This document shows positions 1 to 5,292 of a stretch of 7,035 nucleotides of DNA, piece after piece. The stretch is taken from contig CANKWG010000121.1 in the NCBI GenBank assembly GCA_947487325.1, positions 1 to 7,035 on the forward strand, written 5' to 3'. Source of the DNA: Oxalobacteraceae bacterium. GTDB taxonomy: Bacteria > Pseudomonadota > Gammaproteobacteria > Burkholderiales > Burkholderiaceae_D. Under the pieces are notes generated by a model. It saw only the letters and a list, made by a program, of their open reading frames with translations, had not been told where the DNA came from and searched no databases. The translations under genes were made by a program, and so were the position numbers. The stretch's first letter is position 1; the number at the start of each line of letters is the position of its first letter.

Positions 1-716
1 GAATGCCCGCAAGCGTCGATGTCCCGTACTTGAGCCTGAGGACATTGATTGCGTATGCCGTGAACTTGCTGCATCGTGCCGTATTCATCTTGTTTCCCCT
101 GAATGGCAAATAAAGAGCAGCGTATTGCGGCGAGTTCCAGCGTGATGTCCCAGGTTTTGAAGGCAGGAGAGAGCCAGATATCGTTCCAGCCAAAAAACGC
201 AGAATCCACATCGTCGTGATAACGCGCGAGTTTTTCGCGCAGGCCGTGCTGTAGGTAAGCCTCTCGCGCGACGCGTATGCTATTCACACTGATATCTTCA
301 ACGAAAATATGCGGTGCGATCACGATAGCACCCGCTACGGCATCAGGAAATTTTGCCGCAAAGAGTAATGCGATAGAGCCACCATCGCTGTGACCGAAGA
401 GCCAGGGTCTATTGATACTCAGCGCTTGCAACAATGCGGGCAAGATGTCGTTGGCCTGTTGGTGCATGAAATCCACACCCCATTGCTCATCAATGGCGCG
501 TGGCGTCGATGCACCATAACCGGGGCGCGAGTAAACCAGACCACGCATATTCAGATGCTGACAAAGCGTGTCGGGAAAATCTTTCCACATCGCCACCGAG
601 CCCAGACCTTCGTGCAGAAAGACTATGACTGGCGCATCGGCCGCAGTAACGCCGACCCAGGTGTACTCAATATCGATACAGCGAGTATTCCAGTTCAGCG
701 ACAGTTTAGATGTCAT
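1..716 (-). CDS. Alpha/beta-fold hydrolase of the benzoate (box) cluster, C-terminus cut by window edge
   Basis: This is a soluble alpha/beta hydrolase. 238 residues are visible, and the window ends one base before the codon after His238 is complete. The nucleophile elbow GHSDGG is at residues 108-113 (Ser110). HEGLGS at 35-40 is the HG-type oxyanion segment after the strand VIVFLH. Asp210 in QGKQDEYG is the likely acid, and His238 in DACGH the likely catalytic base, so the triad appears complete. The ATG at 716 lies inside the last codons of the ligase gene (11-nt overlap), which suggests translational coupling. No strong Shine-Dalgarno is visible, and an in-frame GTG at 731 is an alternative start. 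A lactone-hydrolase-like gene is known in characterised box clusters. A role in hydrolysing a lactone, thioester or stray CoA intermediate is inferred from that context, and the substrate cannot be read from the sequence. Confidence 0.88.
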   Translation of the reverse strand, partial: MTSKLSLNWNTRCIDIEYTWVGVTAADAPVIVFLHEGLGSVAMWKDFPDTLCQHLNMRGLVYSRPGYGASTPRAIDEQWGVDFMHQQANDILPALLQALSINRPWLFGHSDGGSIALLFAAKFPDAVAGAIVIAPHIFVEDISVNSIRVAREAYLQHGLREKLARYHDDVDSAFFGWNDIWLSPAFKTWDITLELAAIRCSLFAIQGKQDEYGTMQQVHGIRNQCPQAQVRDIDACGH

Positions 717-2295
717 GCGAGTTCGACTCACGCAATCTGAAACGCTGTATTTTTCCGGTCGCAGTTTTAGGCAAGTCACTCACGAAAATAATCTCGCGCG
801 GATACTTGTGGGGTGCCAGACAAGTTTTTACAAAGGCTTTGAGTTCGGCCTCGATCTCCTTGTGCGCGCGCGCAGGATCGCGCAAGACGACATAAGCCAT
901 CGTCTTCATCAGGCCTTGGCTATCCGGCTTGCCGACAACGGCAGATTCAAGTACGGCCTCATGACCCATCAGTGCATTCTCTACCTCGATGGGCGAAACA
1001 TATTGTCCACTTACCTTGAGCATGTCATCGCTGCGGCCCGCATACACGTAGTAGCCTTCCGCATTAACCTGATATTTGTCACCACTTTTTACCCATGGGC
1101 CCTGAAACGTAGCGAGCGTTTTTTCACGCTGATTCCAGTACAGATGCGCGGCGCTGGGACCTTGAATATAAAGATCACCAATCTCGCCCTGAGCCACTGG
1201 ATGTCCTTGCTCGTCACGTAACTCGACCTCATAACCCGGTACCGGCTTGCCTGTTGCCCCATAGCGCACGTCATCGCTGCGGTTGGAGATAAAAATATGC
1301 AGCATTTCGGTCGAGCCCAAGCCATCAAGAATATCGCAGCCGAAATGCTGACTGAATTTTTCACCGATTTCTTGGGGAAGCGACTCGCCGGCAGATGCGC
1401 ACAGCCGCAGATTGATTTGCTCGCGTTTGGGCAGTGTCCCGCTGGCTAGCATTGCAACGTACAAGGTGGGTACACCGTAAAAAACGGTCGGCTGATGTTC
1501 TTGAAGACGGTGGAATACGGCCTCTGGAGTTGCCCGCTCGGCCATCAGCAGAGTGCTTGCGCCAACGGACAAAGGGAAGGTCAGTGCATTACCCAGCCCG
1601 TAGGCAAAAAATAATTTGGCCGCTGAAAAAACGAGATCGTTTTCTTGCAATTGCAGTATGGGTTTCCCATACAGCTCAGCAGTCCAATACAGATTCGCAT
1701 GTGAGTGTACTGCGCCTTTGGGTTGACCTGTCGAGCCACTGGAATACAACCAGAAGGCAAGCTGATCCGCGTGGGTATCGGCATGACCATTGTCGGGCAA
1801 CGGATCAACATCGATCAAGGCATCGAAGTGCAAAGCTGCGGGGCTATCCGAGGCATCATGATGACCTGTAGCGGTGCCTGATATCACCACGGGAATCTGA
1901 CGCCCTGTTTGTGCCATTGCGTCTTTGATCGCAGGGAGCACGCTCGCGGAGGCAATGATCAGCTTTGCATCGCTGTGCTCGAGCATGTATGCGTAGTTTG
2001 TGGCTGGCAGAAGGGTATTAACCGGTACCGGGACCACCCCCGCAAACAATGCGCCGAGAAATGCAACGGGCAGATCAATGCTGTCCTGCATGACGAGCAG
2101 GATGCGCTGTTCCGGCTGTATGCCCTGATGCTGCAATCCAGCGGCAAAGCGTCGCACGCGTTCATCGAGTTCACCATAGCTCAGTTCATGATGGTCATCA
2201 CGATAAGCCAAGCGCTGTTTGCGTCCGGCGTTCAGACTGAGGATGTGGCGTGCGAAGTTGAAGCGCACGGGAAGTGGTGGTCGCGCTGCGTCCAT
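706..2295 (-). CDS. bclA: Benzoate-CoA ligase (AMP-forming)
   Basis: The product activates benzoate to benzoyl-CoA with ATP and CoA (AMP + PPi released), the entry step of the box pathway; it acts in the cytosol. The 529 residues match the usual length of about 520-530. Adenylate-forming motifs appear in order: phosphate loop YSSGSTGQPKG (184-194); AKLFFAYGLGNA (226-237), typical of benzoate-CoA ligases; GLGSTEM (325-331), followed by HIF (333-335) in the region lining the aryl pocket; SGDKY (404-408); YAGRSDDMLKVSGQYVSP (418-435, hinge and A8); and PKTATGKIQR (509-518) with catalytic Lys515. The ATG is preceded by AGGAGA at 5-nt spacing, which supports this start. boxD lies 103 nt upstream and the hydrolase overlaps the 3' end, so all three are probably co-transcribed. 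A 2-aminobenzoate or hydroxybenzoate ligase is possible from motifs alone, but the boxD/boxR context favours benzoate. Confidence 0.94.
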   Translation of the reverse strand: MDAARPPLPVRFNFARHILSLNAGRKQRLAYRDDHHELSYGELDERVRRFAAGLQHQGIQPEQRILLVMQDSIDLPVAFLGALFAGVVPVPVNTLLPATNYAYMLEHSDAKLIIASASVLPAIKDAMAQTGRQIPVVISGTATGHHDASDSPAALHFDALIDVDPLPDNGHADTHADQLAFWLYSSGSTGQPKGAVHSHANLYWTAELYGKPILQLQENDLVFSAAKLFFAYGLGNALTFPLSVGASTLLMAERATPEAVFHRLQEHQPTVFYGVPTLYVAMLASGTLPKREQINLRLCASAGESLPQEIGEKFSQHFGCDILDGLGSTEMLHIFISNRSDDVRYGATGKPVPGYEVELRDEQGHPVAQGEIGDLYIQGPSAAHLYWNQREKTLATFQGPWVKSGDKYQVNAEGYYVYAGRSDDMLKVSGQYVSPIEVENALMGHEAVLESAVVGKPDSQGLMKTMAYVVLRDPARAHKEIEAELKAFVKTCLAPHKYPREIIFVSDLPKTATGKIQRFRLRESNSHDI

Positions 2296-2300
2296 GCAAG

Positions 2301-2306
2301 TCTCCT
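2301..2306 (-). promoter_or_regulatory. Ribosome binding site of the benzoate-CoA ligase gene
   Basis: AGGAGA on the minus strand sits 5 nt before the ATG at 2295. It is the only strong Shine-Dalgarno seen ahead of a gene in this window, and it fixes the ligase start. Confidence 0.8.
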
Positions 2307-2354
2307 GTTACGACAAGCTATTTTTTTGTGGTGCTGGCTGTCGTGGGTGCATCA

Positions 2355-2386
2355 ACACGCTGAGCTGTAGCAGCAGATGAGCGTGT
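2355..2386. repeat. Inverted repeat in the boxD-bclA spacer
   Basis: ACACGCT (2355-2361) and AGCGTGT (2380-2386) form a perfect 7-bp stem. A smaller GCTG/CAGC stem with a 3-nt loop (2364-2374) lies inside it. It begins 12 nt beyond the boxD stop in the 103-nt spacer. No T-run follows on the minus strand, so it is not a canonical intrinsic terminator. It could be an mRNA processing or stability structure that sets different levels of BoxD and ligase, or chance. Function is unknown. Confidence 0.35.
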
Positions 2387-2398
2387 CTTTAAAACGAT

Positions 2399-3967
2399 TT
2401 AATAATTCAGTGGCGTGCTGTTTTGTTTCACGATATCCAGCGCGGCGCTGGGTCCCTGTATCGCACTCTTGCGATGGTAAAAAGCCAGCGCGCGCAAGCC
2501 GCCCAGCTCTTCACCACCACCAGCGCGTCCAGGGCCGCCGTGTATCGACGCGGGCATAACATTGCCATGGCCGGTGTGTGTCTTGGCGACTTCCGGACTG
2601 ACCAAATGCACACGACCATGCGATGTCGCGAGTTCGTGTGCGGCGCTGGCCATCCATGCGTTGTCAGCACTATAGACGGAGGCCACCAGTGAGCCCAGCC
2701 CGCGATGCGCAATATCCATTGCATGCGCGAGATCGCGATATCCCATCAATGAAGAGACCGGGCCGAATACTTCGAGATCATGAACTTTGGTGGCCGCATC
2801 CGTATCACGTACACCGAGCAGGGTAGGAGCCACGCAGGCCGAACGTTCATCAGCGTCCAGCAGGGGTTGTGCGCTGCCGTCAAACAATGTGGTGGATTCG
2901 TTTTTGAGCTGAGCCAGACCTGCCTGAACACTGTCATATTGTTCGCGGCTGACCAGTGCACCCATACCGGTCTCTGGATTGCGAGGATCACCGGTACGGA
3001 TGGCGGCAAGTTTGCCAGCAGCGGCTTCAGCGACTGCATGCAGATAACCTTTGGGTACCAGTGCACGACGCGGCGCGGTGCAGCGCTGACCACTCTTGAT
3101 GGTCATGTCGCGTACCAGATTGTCGACATACAGGTTGAACGCCTCAGTTCCTGGGGCAGCATCTTCGGCAAGTATCGTGACGTTGAGACTGTCGGCTTCA
3201 ATGTTCACGCGCACCGAATCGCGCGCTATGGAGGGGTGACTGCGGATTTTAGTTGCGGTATCAGCAGAACCCGTAAATGACATTACATCGAAGGGAGTGA
3301 GTGCATCCAGCAAGCCTGTTGAATTACCGCAGACGATGGACAGCGCCCCTGGTGGCAGCAGCCCGGCTTCGATGACATCGGCCACCATTCGGTGAGTAAG
3401 CCATGCGGTCACAGTGGCCGGCTTAATGACGACGGGCACGCCCGACAACAGCGCGGGTGCGGCTTTCTCCCACAAACCCCAGCTCGGAAAATTGAATGCG
3501 TTGATGAACAAGGCCAAGCCTCGCACCGGCACCATCAGGTGCTGCGATTGGAATAACTGGTCTTTTGACATGACGGCGGCGGCGCCATCCGAAAGTGACT
3601 TTGCATCGCCCAGGCCAGCCCCCAGTTTGGCGTAATAGCCCAGCGTGAAGAGGCCACCGTCGACATCGACACCGGAATCGGCTTTTGTGGTGCCTGAATT
3701 TGCCAGCGAGATCGCGTAGTACTCATCGCGTTTGGATTGCATCAGCTTGACCATCTCGGAGAGCATCGCGGCACGTTGCGCGTAGCTCATGGCTTTCAGT
3801 GCCTGACCACCTTCCTTGCGCGCAAAGTCGAAGGCCTGAGGTAGACCTTCCGCTGCGCCGCCGGTTTGCGCCAAGGTCTCGCCCGTAATGGGGTCGAGCA
3901 GGGTATGCACTGCCGGGGATGGGGATTGCCATTGGCCGCCAAGATAATTCGAGAGAAAGGTCGTCAT
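2399..3967 (-). CDS. boxD: 3,4-dehydroadipyl-CoA semialdehyde dehydrogenase (NADP+), BoxD
   Basis: BoxD oxidises 3,4-dehydroadipyl-CoA semialdehyde, formed by BoxC ring opening, to 3,4-dehydroadipyl-CoA, which then enters beta-oxidation-like steps; it acts in the cytosol. The 522-residue protein has the full aldehyde dehydrogenase set: INAFNFPSWG (155-164) with Asn159; cofactor-binding VIKPAT (180-185, Lys182); FTGSADTA (231-238); general base Glu257 in NIEADS; nucleophile Cys296 in SGQRCTAPRR; and LEVFGP (398-403). The tail HGGPGRAGGGEELGG (477-491) is typical of the BoxD/PaaZ-type branch. No PaaZ-like hydratase domain is fused. An in-frame TGA 30 nt upstream makes this ATG the only nearby ATG start; no clear Shine-Dalgarno precedes it. 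It is the first gene of the leftward operon, divergent from boxR, which is the evidence for BoxD over other aldehyde dehydrogenases. Confidence 0.92.
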   Translation of the reverse strand: MTTFLSNYLGGQWQSPSPAVHTLLDPITGETLAQTGGAAEGLPQAFDFARKEGGQALKAMSYAQRAAMLSEMVKLMQSKRDEYYAISLANSGTTKADSGVDVDGGLFTLGYYAKLGAGLGDAKSLSDGAAAVMSKDQLFQSQHLMVPVRGLALFINAFNFPSWGLWEKAAPALLSGVPVVIKPATVTAWLTHRMVADVIEAGLLPPGALSIVCGNSTGLLDALTPFDVMSFTGSADTATKIRSHPSIARDSVRVNIEADSLNVTILAEDAAPGTEAFNLYVDNLVRDMTIKSGQRCTAPRRALVPKGYLHAVAEAAAGKLAAIRTGDPRNPETGMGALVSREQYDSVQAGLAQLKNESTTLFDGSAQPLLDADERSACVAPTLLGVRDTDAATKVHDLEVFGPVSSLMGYRDLAHAMDIAHRGLGSLVASVYSADNAWMASAAHELATSHGRVHLVSPEVAKTHTGHGNVMPASIHGGPGRAGGGEELGGLRALAFYHRKSAIQGPSAALDIVKQNSTPLNY

Positions 3968-4051
3968 GAGATCGGGATGGGTTGATGAATAGGGTCAGGA
4001 ACAATGTGACCTGTTGCGTTGGTGTCGGTCAGGGTTTAGCTGGCTTGCTCA

Positions 4052-4065
4052 TGGCCTTTCGGCCA
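4052..4065 (-). other. GNRA-tetraloop hairpin in the boxD leader
   Basis: Read on the minus strand, TGGCC-GAAA-GGCCA forms a 5-bp stem closed by a GAAA (GNRA) tetraloop. It would lie near the 5' end of a boxD transcript starting around 4093. GNRA loops are unusually stable, so this may protect the 5' end or shape the leader of about 125 nt. No downstream U-tract or conserved riboswitch core was recognised. A second weak stem (GGTCA 3993-3997 with TGACC 4007-4011) lies further down the same leader. Confidence 0.35.
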
Positions 4066-4074
4066 AGTGCAGGA

Positions 4075-4104
4075 TTGCTGAGTTTGAAGTAATGAATTTA
4101 TAAT
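4075..4104 (+). promoter_or_regulatory. Candidate boxR promoter
   Basis: TTGCTG (4075-4080), an 18-nt spacer and a perfect TATAAT (4099-4104) resemble a sigma-70 promoter. Transcription would start near 4111, giving a boxR leader of about 73 nt. The -35 is weak (first three bases match consensus), but the -10 is exact and overlaps the left TGCA box. Confidence 0.5.
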
Positions 4105-4129
4105 GCATCAACTTTTAGTGTAAGTGCAA
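4100..4129 (-). promoter_or_regulatory. Candidate boxD operon promoter
   Basis: On the minus strand, TTGCAC (4129-4124), an 18-nt spacer and CATTAT (4105-4100) form a moderate sigma-70-like promoter for boxD, bclA and the hydrolase. Its -10 overlaps that of the boxR promoter back to back, so the two promoters probably compete for polymerase. The -35 contains one TGCA box and the -10 abuts the other. Confidence 0.45.
4104..4128. promoter_or_regulatory. Candidate BoxR operator: two TGCA boxes 21 nt apart
   Basis: TGCA occurs at 4104-4107 and 4125-4128, two helical turns apart (21 nt start to start), with a third copy at 4068-4071. From memory, BoxR and its relative BzdR recognise TGCA-containing repeats in their target promoters. 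Here the two boxes lie on the -35 and at the -10 edge of the boxD promoter and on the end of the boxR -10. A bound repressor could therefore block both. TGCA is short and palindromic, so placement is the main support. Confidence 0.45.
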
Positions 4130-4183
4130 TATCTTGCGTGCGTCAAGCCAGTATAAAGGCGGCGCACCATCACTCCGCCCCCA

Positions 4184-5056
4184 ATGACAATACCATCCAC
4201 CGATAACGACAAAGACCCTTTCCTGGTCGCGTTGGGCGAGCGCCTCAAGCTGCTGCGTGCCCGGCGTGGCCTCACCCGCAAGGCGCTGGCTCAGTTGGCT
4301 GATGTATCGGAGCGCCATGTGGCTAACGTCGAGTCGGGCGTGGGAAATGCGTCTATCCAGTTTCTACGTCAGCTGTGCACCGTGTTGAACTGTTCACTGG
4401 CCGAAATGACGGGTGACGAAACTGCCTCCTCACCCGATTGGTTGATGATTCGCGAAATCCTGCGTGGCCGAAGTGAAGAGGCTTTGGCGCGGGCTCGCGG
4501 CGTTTTGAGTGAATTGTTCGATTCGCCAGCCAGTGAAAGCTCGCGTCGTCAGCGGATTGCACTGGTTGGATTGCGTGGCGCCGGTAAATCCAGTCTGGGG
4601 CGCTTGCTTGGCCGGCATTTGAATGTGCCTTTTATTGAATTGTCAGCACAAATCGAGCAACTCGCGGGCTGCAGTATCGCGGAGATTCATGCCTTATATG
4701 GTCAGACGGCTTATCGTCGCTACGAGCAAAGGGCGCTGGAAGAAGTCATCCGGCATCACGCACAAGCCGTGATCGCTACACCGGGCGGCATCGTCTCCGA
4801 GCCGGCTACTTTTAATGTGCTGCTCTCGCATTGCTACACCGTCTGGCTCAGGGCTTCACCAGAAGAGCACATGAACCGAGTGCTGGCACAAGGCGACCGT
4901 CGTCCCATGTCGGGCAATCGGGAGGCGATGGAGGACCTGAAACGCATTCTCGAAAGTCGTGCCCAGTTTTATTCCAAAGCAGATCATCTGTTTGATACCA
5001 GTGACATGACGCTTGATGTCGCATTCAATCGACTCTCCAGCCTCCTGGCGTCCTGA
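4184..5056 (+). CDS. boxR: BoxR: XRE-family repressor with shikimate-kinase-like benzoyl-CoA sensor domain
   Basis: BoxR/BzdR-family regulators repress benzoate genes and release DNA on binding benzoyl-CoA. The 290-residue protein has an XRE helix-turn-helix at about 17-75, with the recognition region around LADVSERHVANVESG (38-52). A linker follows (about 76-122), then a shikimate-kinase-like domain (about 123-290). This domain keeps an intact Walker A, GLRGAGKSS (129-137), the TPGGIVSE segment (199-206) and an RPM lid (240-242). The kinase FIDxD substrate motif reads FIELS (150-154), so the first Asp is Glu and the second is Ser. That fits a sensor rather than an active shikimate kinase. 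Both domains continue in one frame and match the family length of about 300. No clear Shine-Dalgarno is seen. It is divergent from boxD across 216 nt, consistent with control of that operon and of itself. Confidence 0.93.
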   Translation: MTIPSTDNDKDPFLVALGERLKLLRARRGLTRKALAQLADVSERHVANVESGVGNASIQFLRQLCTVLNCSLAEMTGDETASSPDWLMIREILRGRSEEALARARGVLSELFDSPASESSRRQRIALVGLRGAGKSSLGRLLGRHLNVPFIELSAQIEQLAGCSIAEIHALYGQTAYRRYEQRALEEVIRHHAQAVIATPGGIVSEPATFNVLLSHCYTVWLRASPEEHMNRVLAQGDRRPMSGNREAMEDLKRILESRAQFYSKADHLFDTSDMTLDVAFNRLSSLLAS

Positions 5057-5087
5057 AACCTTCCCCCATCCGTTCAGAGTGCCTGAC

Positions 5088-5104
5088 GGTGTGATACGCA
5101 CACC
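5088..5104. repeat. Short stem-loop 31 nt after the boxR stop
   Basis: GGTGTG (5088-5093), loop ATACG and CACACC (5099-5104) form a perfect 6-bp hairpin. It is followed by ACATAAAAATCC on the plus strand, not by a T-run, so it is not a standard intrinsic terminator. It could mark the boxR mRNA 3' end after processing. Confidence 0.35.
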
Positions 5105-5126
5105 ACATAAAAATCCAGAACGAATC

Positions 5127-5156
5127 TTGGTAGTTCCTTCCAGATGTATTTCTAAT
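5127..5156 (+). promoter_or_regulatory. Candidate promoter of the caspase-like/ankyrin gene
   Basis: TTGGTA (5127-5132, 4 of 6 to consensus), an 18-nt spacer and TCTAAT (5151-5156, 5 of 6) give a good sigma-70-like promoter. Transcription would start near 5163, giving a leader of about 130 nt before the ATG at 5293. The upstream in-frame ATG at 5155 overlaps this -10, which argues against that longer start. Confidence 0.5.
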
Positions 5157-5160
5157 GTGT

Positions 5161-5211
5161 CCGTTGGGAACCATTTCGGGTAGACATCCACCTATCCCGT
5201 GCCCCCAACGG
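5161..5211. repeat. Nested inverted repeat at the presumed 5' end of the ankyrin-gene mRNA
   Basis: CCGTTGGG (5161-5168) and CCCAACGG (5204-5211) pair perfectly over 8 bp. Inside the 35-nt loop, CGGGTAG (5177-5183) pairs with CTATCCCG with one bulged T. The arms begin where the promoter at 5127-5156 would start transcription, so the mRNA would begin with a stable two-tier hairpin. No U-tract follows. Possible roles are 5'-end protection, an operator palindrome or a regulatory leader. Function is inferred only from position. Confidence 0.5.
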
Positions 5212-5292
5212 TGCAGGCTTTCCTTGATTTACCGACGAATTTCGGAAAAAAGCACCTTAGTAATCACCGGATTCAAGACACATCAATCGCTC

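Noticed and set aside
390..740. 116-codon open frame on the plus strand
   Set aside because: It is antisense to the alpha/beta hydrolase, which shows a complete catalytic triad in the minus frame.
568..1221. 217-codon open frame on the plus strand
   Set aside because: It lies antisense to the hydrolase and the ligase, both with intact motifs, and its translation has no recognisable domain.
4184..5056. Shikimate kinase (aroK) as the function of the 4184-5056 gene
   Set aside because: The XRE DNA-binding domain fused in frame, the altered substrate acids and the divergent boxD neighbour identify it as BoxR.
5088..5104. Intrinsic terminator of boxR
   Set aside because: The 6-bp hairpin is real, but no T-run follows it on the plus strand.
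4856..5191. 111-codon minus-strand open frame covering the end of boxR and part of the following spacer
   Set aside because: Most of it is antisense to the conserved boxR C-terminus, and the rest is composed of hairpins and a promoter-like region.
5155..5292. 46-residue N-terminal extension of the ankyrin protein from the ATG at 5155
   Set aside because: That ATG overlaps a good -10 element, has no Shine-Dalgarno, and the encoded segment overlaps a strong inverted repeat with unconvincing protein composition.
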